From assembly GCF_010868145.1 (NCBI RefSeq), contig NZ_JAAGUY010000017.1:62001-126000 (forward strand): 64,000 nt of DNA, written 5' to 3'. This DNA comes from Nocardia cyriacigeorgica. GTDB taxonomy: Bacteria > Actinomycetota > Actinomycetes > Mycobacteriales > Mycobacteriaceae. The first letter of the stretch is position 1, and every line of letters starts with the position of its first letter. The translations under genes were made by a program, and so were the position numbers. Under the pieces are notes generated by a model. The model made no database searches and was not told where the DNA came from. It saw nothing but the letters and a program-made list of their open reading frames with translations. Below, piece after piece: positions 26,924 to 36,274 of this stretch.

Positions 26924-28537
26924 ATGATTCTCGATCCGAGTGGACGTGGCCCCACCGCACGCCAGCTGACCCTGTCCGGGCTGGCCGTCATGGGCACCAT
27001 CGTGTTGTTGCTCGGCCTGCTGGCCTTGCGCTACACCGGCTACTTCGAGGCCAAGGTGCCTGTCACCGTCACGCTGACCAGTACCGGTGACGGGCTGCCC
27101 GCGCGCGCGGATGTGAAGTTCCGCGGCATGGTGGTCGGCGCCGTGAGCGCCGTCGACGTGGTCGCGGCCGGGCAGCGGCAAGAAGTAGCCGTCGATCTGA
27201 ACCCCGTAGTGGCCGAGACCATCCCGGACAATGTCACCGCACGGGTGATTCCGAACAACCTGTTCGGCGTCACCGCGATCGAGCTGGTGGACAATGGTCC
27301 GTCCGACGGCGTGTTGCACGAGGGCTCGGCAATCGCCGAGGACACCAGCGCGGGCACCGTCCAACTGCAGACGACGCTGACGGTGCTGCGCGATGTGCTC
27401 GACAATATCCAGCCCGAAAAGCTGGGCCGGGTGCTGGCGACGTTCTCCGCCGCGCTCGATCCGGGCGCCCGCGTCCCCGGGTCGACCATCGAACGACTCG
27501 ACAACTGGATCACCCAGGTGCACTCGATCGAGGGCATCGGGGAACTGCTCGGCGATCTGGGCCGTGCCACCACCGCGTTGAGCCAGTCGGCGCCGGAACT
27601 GGTCGGCGTGCTGTCGGAGTCGGTGACCACCGCACGCACCCTCACCGAACGCCGCGAGAACCTGATCGCGCTGCTCGCCAATGCCAGTGGCGCCGTCGAT
27701 TCGGTGAACAGCCTGTTCGCCCGCAACCCGAACGCGGCCAAGGAACTCGTGCCCGGCCTGGACGAGCTGTTCGGCTCGCTGGCCCGCGACGCCGAGGCCA
27801 TCCCGTCCACCGCGGCCAACCTGAACACCACCCTGCAGAAGATGCAATCGGTGTTCGGCTTCGGCCCGCGCAAACAGATGGTGTGGAAGATGGATGTCTC
27901 CTTCACCCCGTTCCAGCAGTACACGGCCGAGGACTGTCCGCACTACGGGGGCATGTACGGTCCGCGTTGCGGCGGACCGACGGTTCCGCAGGTGGCGCCG
28001 CCGCAGGAGTATCCGCCGCACATGCTGCCGCGCCGACTGGATTCGGCTGGGCCCGCTCCCGCGACCAATCCGCTACCGGGCGTCGCACCCGCGCCGGCGC
28101 AGCCGGGCACTTCGGTGATTCCCGGGTTGCCGTTCATTCCCGGTCTGCCTGCGATTCCCGGGATCACGGTGCCAAGCGCCCCCGCGCCCGCCGCATCTGG
28201 CCAGACCGCACCCGGCGGGACCGCAGCGGAGGGGGCGGTACCGAATGGCGCCGCGCCTGCTGTCGCGCCCGGTCAGCCCGGCTCGGACCGGGGGGTTTCC
28301 GCTGGTAACCCGCCTGTTGACGCCGTATCGCCTGGGGAGGCCGGAACCGGGGCCGTTCCTGCGGGACCGAGGCGCATGGTCCCCGTCTCGGACGCGACAG
28401 TCTCCGGTGCGCGCCCGACCGCCACCGTGCGAGGTCATGCGGCAGTCGCCGAGATCGTCGGCGGTAAGCCCAACACCGCCCAGTTGCTGCTTCTGACGCC
28501 GCTGCTGGCCGGTGGAGCCGTGGAGGTCTACACGTGA
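26924..28537 (+). CDS. mceA: MceA, first Mce substrate-binding protein, with proline-rich tail
   Basis: A 537-residue protein. A membrane anchor at residues 15-37 (LSGLAVMGTIVLLLGLLAL) is followed by an MCE/MlaD domain (about 42-120; VKFRGMVVGAVSAVDVV), a helical Mce region to about 310, then a long Pro/Ala/Gly-rich tail (about 345-500) that could span or bind cell-wall layers. Six Mce proteins of this kind are thought to form a hexameric tunnel for lipids in actinobacteria. The stop overlaps mceB by four bases (GTGA). Confidence 0.93.
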   Translation: MILDPSGRGPTARQLTLSGLAVMGTIVLLLGLLALRYTGYFEAKVPVTVTLTSTGDGLPARADVKFRGMVVGAVSAVDVVAAGQRQEVAVDLNPVVAETIPDNVTARVIPNNLFGVTAIELVDNGPSDGVLHEGSAIAEDTSAGTVQLQTTLTVLRDVLDNIQPEKLGRVLATFSAALDPGARVPGSTIERLDNWITQVHSIEGIGELLGDLGRATTALSQSAPELVGVLSESVTTARTLTERRENLIALLANASGAVDSVNSLFARNPNAAKELVPGLDELFGSLARDAEAIPSTAANLNTTLQKMQSVFGFGPRKQMVWKMDVSFTPFQQYTAEDCPHYGGMYGPRCGGPTVPQVAPPQEYPPHMLPRRLDSAGPAPATNPLPGVAPAPAQPGTSVIPGLPFIPGLPAIPGITVPSAPAPAASGQTAPGGTAAEGAVPNGAAPAVAPGQPGSDRGVSAGNPPVDAVSPGEAGTGAVPAGPRRMVPVSDATVSGARPTATVRGHAAVAEIVGGKPNTAQLLLLTPLLAGGAVEVYT

Positions 28538-29556
28538 AATCAGGGAGAGCGCTGGTCGGGTTCAGCCTGTTCGCGGTGCTGGCGATGGTGCTGACGTACA
28601 CGATCTGGTCGACGTTGCAGCGTTCGGTCCCCGGCCCGACCCACACCTACTCGGCGACCTTCTCCGATGTGCTCGGGGTACGCGTCGGTGACGACGTGCG
28701 GATGGCAGGGGTTCGGGTCGGGCGGGTCGACAACATCGATTTCGAGCCGGACTACAAGGCCCGTCTCGAGTTGCGCATCCAGGACCGGCAGCGTCTCACC
28801 ACCACGACCAAGGCACTGGTGCGGTACCAGAACCTGATCGGCCAGCGCTATATCGCACTGATCCCCGGCGAGGGTGACGGTACGGCGCTCGAACCGGGCG
28901 GGCACATTTCACTGGAGCGCACCGAACCCTCCTTCGACGTGTCGGCGCTGCTGTCGGGTTTCGAGCCACTGTTCAGCGTCCTGCAACCGGACCAGGTGAA
29001 CTCGCTGTCGGAAACGCTCATCCAGGCGCTCCAAGGCGACGGCGTGTCGTTGAGTGCGCTGATCATCCAGGCGGCCGAACTGGCCACCACGTTCGGACAG
29101 CGTGACGAGATCCTCGGGCAGGTCATCACGAATCTGAGCAGTGTGATCGCAGGTCTGGCCAATCGCAGCAAGGAGCTGGAAACGCTCATCACGCAGGCCA
29201 GATCGCTGGTCGACGCCCTGTATGCGGAGGGCGAGTCGCTGAAGAGTTCGGTGGATCAGGTGGCGACGTCCACCGATGCGCTGGTCGGGCTGATCACCCA
29301 GGTCGCACCGGATATTGCCCGGGCACAGAACGACGCGACCAGCGGTGTGGCGTTGCTGCTGCTCAATGGCGCCGCGCTTGATCAGGCGGCGATCGAACTG
29401 CCGAATGTGCTCAATGGTCTGGCCCGTTTCACCAGTTACGGCGCCTACGCCAATGCCTACATCTGCCGCCTCGATGTGTCGCTGTGGGGCGTACTGCTCC
29501 CACCGGGACTGTTCTCGCAGGTCGGCGGAGATTCCCAATCGGAGGTGTGCCGATGA
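28534..29556 (+). CDS. mceB: MceB, second Mce protein
   Basis: A 340-residue protein starting at the overlapping GTG at 28534. An N-terminal anchor (GFSLFAVLAMVLTYTIW, residues 9-25) is followed by an MCE domain (TYSATFSDVLGVRVGDDVRMAGVRVGRV) and a long helical region. The C-terminus carries two cysteines (ICRLDVSLWG...SEVCR) typical of MceB-like proteins. It lacks the proline-rich tail of MceA. It is predicted to be one protomer of the envelope-spanning Mce complex. Confidence 0.93.
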   Translation: MKSGRALVGFSLFAVLAMVLTYTIWSTLQRSVPGPTHTYSATFSDVLGVRVGDDVRMAGVRVGRVDNIDFEPDYKARLELRIQDRQRLTTTTKALVRYQNLIGQRYIALIPGEGDGTALEPGGHISLERTEPSFDVSALLSGFEPLFSVLQPDQVNSLSETLIQALQGDGVSLSALIIQAAELATTFGQRDEILGQVITNLSSVIAGLANRSKELETLITQARSLVDALYAEGESLKSSVDQVATSTDALVGLITQVAPDIARAQNDATSGVALLLLNGAALDQAAIELPNVLNGLARFTSYGAYANAYICRLDVSLWGVLLPPGLFSQVGGDSQSEVCR

Positions 29557-30569
29557 TGGCGCGTTTACGACTGCCGAAGTATTCGGCGAATCGTTTCCTG
29601 TGGCTAGGCGTCGGCGCGGCAGCCGCGGTCGCCTTGCTGCTGGTCGGCTCCAGCGTGATCGCGGAGGCTCGGCTGTCGGACAAGACGATTCAGGCAGAAT
29701 TCGCGCAGGCCGCCGGACTGCGGCCGGGTGCGACGGTCGATGTGTCGGGGATCGAGGTCGGCGCGGTTCAGGCGGTGAACCTGGTCGACGACAAGGTGGT
29801 CGTCGACCTTCGGGTGCGCCGCGATATGCGGTTGGGGTCGAATGCGCGTGCGGCGATCAAGATGTCGACCATCCTCGGCCGTCTGCATATCGAGCTCACA
29901 CCCGGTGACGGTAAAGGGCTGCCGGACAATCGGATTCCCATCGAGAACACCTCGGTGCCGTACAACCTCGGCAAGGTCATCCAGGATCCGAAGTACAAGT
30001 CATCGTTCGAACGGATCGAACGGATCGATCCGGAGAAACTGCGCAAGGCGCTGGATCTGTTCGACCAGCAGATGGGTCGATCACCGGAACTGGCTGTCAC
30101 CGCGCTGGACAGTATCGGCGCGCTCGCCAAGGTGATCAACGACCGTCGCGACGAGGTGGACGTGTTGTTGAAGGGCCTCGATCAGGTATCGCGGCTGGCG
30201 GCCGATAACCAGAACAGCGTCTTGCTGTTGTTGACCCGTGGTGAAGCGATCGGCAACGCGGTGTCGTTGCGGCAGAACCTGTTACGGCAACTCCTTGACA
30301 ACGTGGCCGCCCTGTCGGCGTTGCTGAGCGAGATGGGTATCGAGAACAACAACCAGCTCGGCCCGCTGATCCAGAACCTCAACACCATGACCCAGGGTCT
30401 GGAGAAGAACCGCGACAACCTGGATCGGCTCTACGAGATCATGCCGGTCGCACTGCGCCAGTTCAACAATGCTCTCGGCAACGGCCCGTACGGCGACGTC
30501 TGGGCGCCGTGGTTCCTCCCGGACAACTGGCTCTGTTTCGCTCAGGTCGTCGAAGGATGCGGCACATGA
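29553..30569 (+). CDS. mceC: MceC, third Mce protein
   Basis: A 338-residue protein. The start is set at the ATG at 29553, which overlaps the mceB stop (ATGA), although the frame is open further upstream. An anchor (FLWLGVGAAAAVALLLVGSSV) is followed by the MCE domain (EFAQAAGLRPGATVDVSGIEVGAV) and the helical Mce region; it ends with a Cys pair (LCFAQVVEGC). No proline-rich tail. It would be a protomer of the same complex. Confidence 0.92.
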   Translation: MMARLRLPKYSANRFLWLGVGAAAAVALLLVGSSVIAEARLSDKTIQAEFAQAAGLRPGATVDVSGIEVGAVQAVNLVDDKVVVDLRVRRDMRLGSNARAAIKMSTILGRLHIELTPGDGKGLPDNRIPIENTSVPYNLGKVIQDPKYKSSFERIERIDPEKLRKALDLFDQQMGRSPELAVTALDSIGALAKVINDRRDEVDVLLKGLDQVSRLAADNQNSVLLLLTRGEAIGNAVSLRQNLLRQLLDNVAALSALLSEMGIENNNQLGPLIQNLNTMTQGLEKNRDNLDRLYEIMPVALRQFNNALGNGPYGDVWAPWFLPDNWLCFAQVVEGCGT

Positions 30570-31666
30570 GAATTCGCACGATCATGCGCACGGCCGCATT
30601 GTGTTTCGCCGCGACGCTGGCCGCGGGGTGTGCGCTGCTGCCCGACAGCATCAGTTCGCTGCCCGACCAGTATCTCGGCGAACAATTGCGGATCAGCGCC
30701 GATTTCGAGAACGTCGCTGGCCTCTACGCGGGCAACGAGGTGGCGATTCTCGGTGTCCCCGTCGGTCGTGTGGAGACGGTGACGGCCAAGGGCAGCTATG
30801 TCCAGGTCACGATGGCCATCGACAAGGGCGTCAAGGTTCCGGAGAACGCCATGGCGGCGCTCATCTCACCGCAGCTCATCACCAATCGGCACGTCGAGTT
30901 GGCGCCCGCGTATTCCGGGGAAGGGCCGCTGCTGCCCGACGGCGCGCATATCCCGCTGGAACGCACCAGGGTGCCGGTGGAACTCGACCGGATCCTGGAG
31001 AATTTCGATCAGCTCGGCGCCGCGTTGAAGGGTGACAACGCGCAGGGCCCGATGGCGAGCCGCGTACTGTTCCCGCTGCTCGAAGGCAATGGTGACCGGC
31101 TGAGGGCCACCCTCGACGCGCTGTCGTCGGCCTTCGAGGTGTCCTTCGCCAATAAGGACCAGATCGCCAACACCATCATCGAACTCAACGAGATCACCCA
31201 GATCATCGCCCAGAACGACCAGACCGTCCGCGATTTCAGCGGCAGGCTCACCGAGCTGGTGCAGTTGATGGGGGAGCAGTCACCGGGTCTACAAGCGGTA
31301 CTGACCCAGCTCAACGATTTCGTCAACAACACCTCGACCGTGGTCGGCCAGAATTCCGATCAACTGGCAGGCGCATTGCAGCGATTCACCGCCATCACCG
31401 CCCAGATGCGGGCCAACGCGCGCGGTCTCACCGAATTGGTCGACGTGGCACCGCTGTTCTTCGAGAACTTCTCCAATGCGGTCAGCCGCGAGCACCGGGC
31501 GCTGCGGCTGCACGGCCTGCTGGACAAGGCGGTGCTCGACGGCGAGGTGCTTTCGCTGTTCTGCGAGCGGGTCCAGATGCGCTCCGACGGGTGCCGCACC
31601 GGCAAGATCCAGGATTTCGGTCCCGATTTCGGTCTCACCGCCGCACTGCTCGGACTCACGAAATGA
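30566..31666 (+). CDS. mceD: Fourth Mce protein (MceD position), predicted lipoprotein
   Basis: A 366-residue protein from the ATG at 30566, which overlaps the mceC stop (ATGA). The N-terminus has a clear lipobox (MRIRTIMRTAALCFAATLAAGC, LAAG-C at residue 22), so the mature protein should be lipid-anchored. The MCE domain follows (ISADFENVAGLYAGNEVAILGVPVGRV), then the helical region. In M. tuberculosis operons the lipoprotein is the fifth gene (mceE); here both the fourth and fifth have lipoboxes. Confidence 0.92.
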   Translation: MRIRTIMRTAALCFAATLAAGCALLPDSISSLPDQYLGEQLRISADFENVAGLYAGNEVAILGVPVGRVETVTAKGSYVQVTMAIDKGVKVPENAMAALISPQLITNRHVELAPAYSGEGPLLPDGAHIPLERTRVPVELDRILENFDQLGAALKGDNAQGPMASRVLFPLLEGNGDRLRATLDALSSAFEVSFANKDQIANTIIELNEITQIIAQNDQTVRDFSGRLTELVQLMGEQSPGLQAVLTQLNDFVNNTSTVVGQNSDQLAGALQRFTAITAQMRANARGLTELVDVAPLFFENFSNAVSREHRALRLHGLLDKAVLDGEVLSLFCERVQMRSDGCRTGKIQDFGPDFGLTAALLGLTK

Positions 31667-32790
31667 GAGTGATGATTCGCAGGAAACTGGGTGCCGTCGC
31701 CCTGATCGTCACCGCGGGGTTGGCCACCGGCTGCGGGGTGACGGTGGACAGTGTGCCCATGCCCGAACCCGGTATCGGTGGCCCCGGCTACACGATTCGG
31801 GCCGCGTTCCGCGATGCCCTCAATCTGCCCGACCGCGCGCATGTGAAGATCGGCGGCACCGATATCGGCGTCGTCACCGATATCTCCACCACCAATTTCA
31901 TCGCCGATGTGGAGATGCTCATCCGCGACGACATCCAGCTGCCCCGCGGCACCACCGCCGAACTGCGCCAGGCCACCCCGCTCGGCGACATCTTCGTCGC
32001 GATGACATTGCCGCCTGCCTCGCCCGACACCCAGCTGATGCAATCCGGCGACGTCATCACCACCGAACACACCGGCGCGGGTGCTTCCGTGGAGGAACTG
32101 ATGGTGTCGGTATCGCTGCTGCTCAATGGTGGTGGCCTCAATCAGGCCGCCGAGATCACCGCCCAGATGGATTCGATGTTCGGCGGGCGCGCACCGCAGC
32201 TGGCACACATGATCACCGAGCTCACCAATGTGCTCGCGGCGCTCAACGCACGCACCGGCGATATCGACAGCGTGCTGTCCGGGGTGAATGTGCTGACCGG
32301 TGAACTCGCGGCGCGCAAGGCCGAACTGGGCCAGGCCGCCGATACCTTCCCCGGGCTGCTCGGTCTGGTCGCCGAGAACAATCGCGATATCTCCGCGCTG
32401 ATCAACAAGGTGTCGGTCACGATGGCCGCGCTCGGCGATTTCACCACTACGACCGGCCCGGATTTCGTGAGCCTGTTCGACAGCATTCAGCGGCTGATGG
32501 CGGGTTTCACCGGTATGGGCGACAACCTCGGTCAGATGCTGGACCGGTTCCATCAGCTGTATCCCTCGCTGGACGCCACCCTGGAGGGTCCGACGCTGGC
32601 TGTCGCCGCGACGGTGTCCTATCTGAGCGTCGGCGCGCTGACCGACCCGACCGGCAGCAGGCTGCCCGAACTGGGTGATGTCCCCGCGTTCATCGGCAGC
32701 CTCGCGCAGGTGATCCAGAAGGTGATCGGCCGGGTCACCAGCCCGCCGCAACCGGTCCCCGCGCCGGCACAACAGGGTGGTGGCCGGTGA
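31663..32790 (+). CDS. mceE: MceE, fifth Mce protein, lipoprotein
   Basis: A 375-residue protein starting at the ATG at 31663 that overlaps the previous TGA. The signal peptide ends in a lipobox (VTAGLATGC, Cys24). The MCE domain (YTIRAAFRDALNLPDRAHVKIGGTDIGVV) is followed by a helical region and a short Pro/Ala-rich C-terminus. It occupies the usual place of the Mce lipoprotein. The stop overlaps the mceF GTG. Confidence 0.93.
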   Translation: MRVMIRRKLGAVALIVTAGLATGCGVTVDSVPMPEPGIGGPGYTIRAAFRDALNLPDRAHVKIGGTDIGVVTDISTTNFIADVEMLIRDDIQLPRGTTAELRQATPLGDIFVAMTLPPASPDTQLMQSGDVITTEHTGAGASVEELMVSVSLLLNGGGLNQAAEITAQMDSMFGGRAPQLAHMITELTNVLAALNARTGDIDSVLSGVNVLTGELAARKAELGQAADTFPGLLGLVAENNRDISALINKVSVTMAALGDFTTTTGPDFVSLFDSIQRLMAGFTGMGDNLGQMLDRFHQLYPSLDATLEGPTLAVAATVSYLSVGALTDPTGSRLPELGDVPAFIGSLAQVIQKVIGRVTSPPQPVPAPAQQGGGR

Positions 32791-33965
32791 ACATTCCGCT
32801 GTGGAATTACCTGGTTCGCCGTCGTATCGCCGTCGCGAACCTGGGGCTCGTGGTGATCCTGGTGCTCGGGTCCTGGTACCTGGGGGCGGAGGTGCTGCGC
32901 ATCAGCCCGCTGCCCAACACCTACTCGGTGACCGTCGAACTGCGCGGCTCCGGCGGACTGCTGACGGGGAACGACGTCACCTTCCGCGGGACCAGGGTCG
33001 GCCGCGTCAGTGAGGTGCGGGTCTCGAAGACCGGTATCGCCGCGGTGGCCGACATCGAGTCCTCGGCAAGGATTCCGGTCGGCGGCACGGTCGCCGTCGG
33101 GCGGCTGTCGGCGGCGGGCGAGCAGTACCTGGACTTCCGGCCGGATGCCGATACCGGGCCTTATCTTGGCGATGGCTCGGTCGTTGACGTCTCGCGGACA
33201 TCGACGCCGGTGTCGGTGCAATCGGTTCTGACGAATATGAGCGGACTCATCGGCGGGCTGAATCCGGAGCGGCTCACCGTGATCGTCGACGAACTCGACA
33301 AGGCATTGGCCGGCGGCCCGGACCGCATGCGCAACATGATCTCCGGGATCAGCCGCGCCATGGCGGGCCTCAACGATCTGCTGCCTCAGACTCGTCAGCT
33401 CATCGACAACCTCGGCGTCATCGCCGAGACCACGTCGCACGCCCAACCCGACCTGAGCACCCTCACCACCGGCGCGGGCGCATTGTTCGAGCAGCTCACC
33501 GCCGCCGACGAAGAGGTGCGCCGGTTCCTCGAACTGGCACCCGATCAGCTCGCCACGCTCGGCGGGTTCGTGCAGGCCACCGAGGACCCGATCACCAATC
33601 TGGTGACCAATTTCGTCGCCATCACCAAATCCGCCAAACTCCGCGCCCCCGCCATCGCCGCGCTCTTCCCGGCGCTGCGCGAAGGGGCGGCGGCCATCGG
33701 CATCCCGGCCCACGACGGTGCCTACCACACCCTGGTCGACCCCTGGCCGCGTCCGACCTGCGAATACGACACCATCCCCGTCGTCCCCACCACTGCGGCT
33801 ACCGACACCCGTACCCGCCTCTACAACTACTGCATCACCAGCAACCCGGCACTACAGATCCGTGGCTCCGCCAACGCGCCCCGACCGAACGTTCCCGACA
33901 ACACCGCGGGACCGCCGCCCGGCGTCACCGGCAACGAACTCTCCCGACCGATCCCCGGCAGATAG
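32787..33965 (+). CDS. mceF: MceF, sixth Mce protein
   Basis: A 392-residue protein from the GTG at 32787 (GTGA overlap). An N-terminal anchor (IAVANLGLVVILVLGSWYLG, about residues 14-33) is followed by the MCE domain (YSVTVELRGSGGLLTGNDVTFRGTRVGRV) and the helical region. Paired cysteines lie near the end (TCEYD, YNYCITSN) before a short Pro/Asn-rich tail. This completes the six-Mce set. Confidence 0.93.
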   Translation: MNIPLWNYLVRRRIAVANLGLVVILVLGSWYLGAEVLRISPLPNTYSVTVELRGSGGLLTGNDVTFRGTRVGRVSEVRVSKTGIAAVADIESSARIPVGGTVAVGRLSAAGEQYLDFRPDADTGPYLGDGSVVDVSRTSTPVSVQSVLTNMSGLIGGLNPERLTVIVDELDKALAGGPDRMRNMISGISRAMAGLNDLLPQTRQLIDNLGVIAETTSHAQPDLSTLTTGAGALFEQLTAADEEVRRFLELAPDQLATLGGFVQATEDPITNLVTNFVAITKSAKLRAPAIAALFPALREGAAAIGIPAHDGAYHTLVDPWPRPTCEYDTIPVVPTTAATDTRTRLYNYCITSNPALQIRGSANAPRPNVPDNTAGPPPGVTGNELSRPIPGR

Positions 33966-33977
33966 GACCGAAACATT

Positions 33978-34736
33978 ATGAGCAGCAAAGACACCGACGC
34001 TGGTTCGGCGGCCCGCGAAGCGTCACCGGTGAACGAGCTGAGCATCGCGGTCGAACGGGCGGACCAGAAATCGCGTGAATCCGGCACCGCCCCGTGCGCC
34101 ACAGCGGGCGGCGACAACGAACCCGTGGCGCAGGTGCCGGATGCGCAACAGGCCGAGCCCGACCTGGCATCGCGTAAGCCCTCGGTGCGGAGGTTGGCCG
34201 CGATGGTCGGGCGCCGTGCGGGACAGCGTCCCGCCCCGCGCGTGGTCGCCGCGAGGTGCACGGTGGCGTTGCTGCTGGTTGCCGCCGCCGCGTCGGCGGT
34301 GTTCTTCTATCTCCAAGACCGCGATAAGGATGCGGTGCTCGCGGCGCAGGAGCAGGCGCGGCTGGCGGCCTGCGAGTACGCGCCGGTGCTGGCGAATTAC
34401 GACGCGAAGAATCTCGACCCGTACTTCTCCGCCGTGCTCGACGGCGCGACCGGCGACTGGCATCAGCAATTCGAGTCCACCAGTCAGGAGCTGCGCGAGG
34501 TCCTGGCCGAAGGTCAGGTCGTCTCGGCCGTCAGCGACGTCCAGTGTGCGATCAAATCCGGTGATGAAACCTCCGCCGAGGCCGTCGTGGTGATCGGCCA
34601 GACCATCACCAGCCTTGGCACGCAGGGTCAGCCCGCGCCCGGCCAGCTCTCGATGGTGATGCGGATGGAGAAGTCCGGTGATCGCTGGCTGGTCAATGAC
34701 ATGAACGCACCGCTGGCGCCGTCACCGCAGCCCTGA
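33978..34736 (+). CDS. Mce-associated membrane protein
   Basis: A 252-residue protein 12 bases after mceF. A long polar, probably cytoplasmic N-terminus (1-90) leads to a single membrane helix (about 91-112, CTVALLLVAAAASAVFFYL) and an extracytoplasmic domain with the pattern AACEYAPVLANYDAKNLDPYFSAVLDGATGDW that is typical of Mas/Mam proteins encoded after mce genes. Such proteins stabilise or assist Mce complexes. It is the last gene of the operon and is convergent with the TetR gene at 34845. Confidence 0.9.
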   Translation: MSSKDTDAGSAAREASPVNELSIAVERADQKSRESGTAPCATAGGDNEPVAQVPDAQQAEPDLASRKPSVRRLAAMVGRRAGQRPAPRVVAARCTVALLLVAAAASAVFFYLQDRDKDAVLAAQEQARLAACEYAPVLANYDAKNLDPYFSAVLDGATGDWHQQFESTSQELREVLAEGQVVSAVSDVQCAIKSGDETSAEAVVVIGQTITSLGTQGQPAPGQLSMVMRMEKSGDRWLVNDMNAPLAPSPQP

Positions 34737-34844
34737 GCGGTACGGAATCCGGGCGGCCGCTGTGGTCGCTGCCGCCGCTGCCGGGCAGTCGACGCCGCCG
34801 CCGCTCTCGCCAACGACAACACCGCCGCACCTGCCGACACCCGC

Positions 34845-36086
34845 TCACCGTCCGAACAGCACCTGCCGCATCAGCATGGCGACTCTCCTGCGCGAGCAGG
34901 CGGGATCAACCGAGCCGAACCGCTGCCCGAGATCGACTACCATCGCCAACGCGGCATGCACGAGGACCCGCGCGGCGGGGGCGGCGAGCTCGGGGCGCGC
35001 GGCCATCAGCAGTTTGGCCCACTCTTCGACGTTGAGCCGCTGGATGTTTCGCAGCACCGCACGTTCCTCGGCGGGCACATTGCTGATCTCGGCGTAGTAG
35101 ACGAAGGTGAGCTCGCGTTCGGCGAAGGAGCCGTCGACGAACAGGTCGATGAGGGTGTGCAGCGCCTGCCGCGGGCCGTCGGATCCGGCTACGGCGGGGC
35201 CGATAGCGGCCGAAACCCGGTCGGCCGCACGGCGAAACGCTGCGGCGAGGATATCGCCCTTGCCACGGTAGAAGCGGTACACCGCGGATGAGGCCGGCAG
35301 TCCGGCGGCGGTGGCGATGTCTTCGACGCTCACGTTCGGGTACCCGCGTTCATGGAACAGTTCGACCGCGCGCACCAGCAGGAGTTCGTGTTTGAAGGTC
35401 AGCGGAATCTCACGTGCCGTGGTCGTTTCGGTGTCGTCGGCGGGTGCGGGCAGTTCGATATCGATCAGTGCGCGGCAGGCGGAGCCGAGCACCTCGGTCA
35501 GCGCCCGCACCGGGATGGCCACATGATGGTCGCCGATGCTGCTCAGCACGCTCAACAGCGCCGCCGACAGCACCGCGCGGTCACGGCCGGGCAGCTCGGG
35601 CCGGTACTCACCGAGCCGCGCCCGCAGTGCGCTGTCGACCAGCGCCAACTGGGTTGCGAGCAGTGCGGCGTCGTCCGGTTCGAGGTAGCGGCGCTGCCAG
35701 CGCAGCAGGGCGGCACTGCGTCGGTTGGTGATGGACGCGCCGATCAGCGCGTCGAGTTCATGCTCGAGCCGGTGCTGTGCGGTCCACTGGTCCGCCTCCC
35801 CTGGCAGCCGCACCGCTTCGACGCTGAGCGTGCCAAGGCGCAGTGTTTCGGCACGGAACAGCGCGTACTTGCTCGGGTAGTGGCGGTACAGCGCGGTCGA
35901 GCTGATGTCGAGGCGGGACGCGATGTCCTCCATGCTCACCCCGTGGTAGCCGAGCGATCCGAACGCTTCGGCCGATGCCGCGGCGATCTGTGCGCGCCGG
36001 TCGCGCGGTCTGCGGCGAACCACCCGGCGCCCGGTGGTCTCGTCCGCGGTCGTCTCCCGCGTCGAGCGGCGATTCCGGGCTCCCAT
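34845..36086 (-). CDS. Double-TetR-domain regulator, Mce3R-like (copy 1)
   Basis: A 413-residue protein with two complete TetR units: helix-turn-helix 1 at about residues 31-76 (EAFGSLGYHGVSMEDIASRL, ALYRHYPSKYALF) and helix-turn-helix 2 at about 233-280 (VELFHERGYPNVSVEDIATA, AVYRFYRGKGDIL), each followed by a helical ligand/dimerisation region. Ordinary TetR proteins are about 200 residues with one unit. Mce3R of M. tuberculosis has this double build and represses mce3 and lipid genes. Position just past the mce operon suggests control of that operon. The shared 18-base motif at 36204-36221, 118 bases upstream of the start, hints at self-control by the same site. Confidence 0.92.
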   Translation of the reverse strand: MGARNRRSTRETTADETTGRRVVRRRPRDRRAQIAAASAEAFGSLGYHGVSMEDIASRLDISSTALYRHYPSKYALFRAETLRLGTLSVEAVRLPGEADQWTAQHRLEHELDALIGASITNRRSAALLRWQRRYLEPDDAALLATQLALVDSALRARLGEYRPELPGRDRAVLSAALLSVLSSIGDHHVAIPVRALTEVLGSACRALIDIELPAPADDTETTTAREIPLTFKHELLLVRAVELFHERGYPNVSVEDIATAAGLPASSAVYRFYRGKGDILAAAFRRAADRVSAAIGPAVAGSDGPRQALHTLIDLFVDGSFAERELTFVYYAEISNVPAEERAVLRNIQRLNVEEWAKLLMAARPELAAPAARVLVHAALAMVVDLGQRFGSVDPACSRRRVAMLMRQVLFGR

Positions 36087-36274
36087 GCGGCGATGATAAC
36101 CCCGCCGGACGCCTGCTCACTGCGACTTTCCCGCCGTGTGAGAGAAGTGAATTACAGATCACAAAAGTTCCTGTAACGACTACTGTTAGCCGTTATATAG
36201 AAAGAATGGCCCGTAACATACTCGAAATCCTGCTGGCAGGTTCGAGCGCGATCGGGCGACTGGGTGGGGTGGGC
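36087..36274. promoter_or_regulatory. Control region of the first double-TetR gene
   Basis: This 188-bp gap is locally AT-rich (around 36140-36230). Besides the 18-base motif at 36204-36221 it has TAACG...CGTTA arms (about 36175-36196), which could be another operator half-pair. No gene is seen in it. Confidence 0.4.
36204..36221. promoter_or_regulatory. Putative regulator site GAATGGCCCGTAACATAC
   Basis: Matches the 18-mer at 24634-24651 in the mce promoter region at 16 of 18 positions, in the same orientation on the plus strand. It lies between the two double-TetR genes, upstream of copy 1. Confidence 0.45.

Noticed and set aside
34752-34776. GGCGGC...GCCGCC hairpin as mce operon terminator
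   Set aside because: Only six pairs around a 13-base loop in GCC-rich sequence; such pairings are common by chance here.
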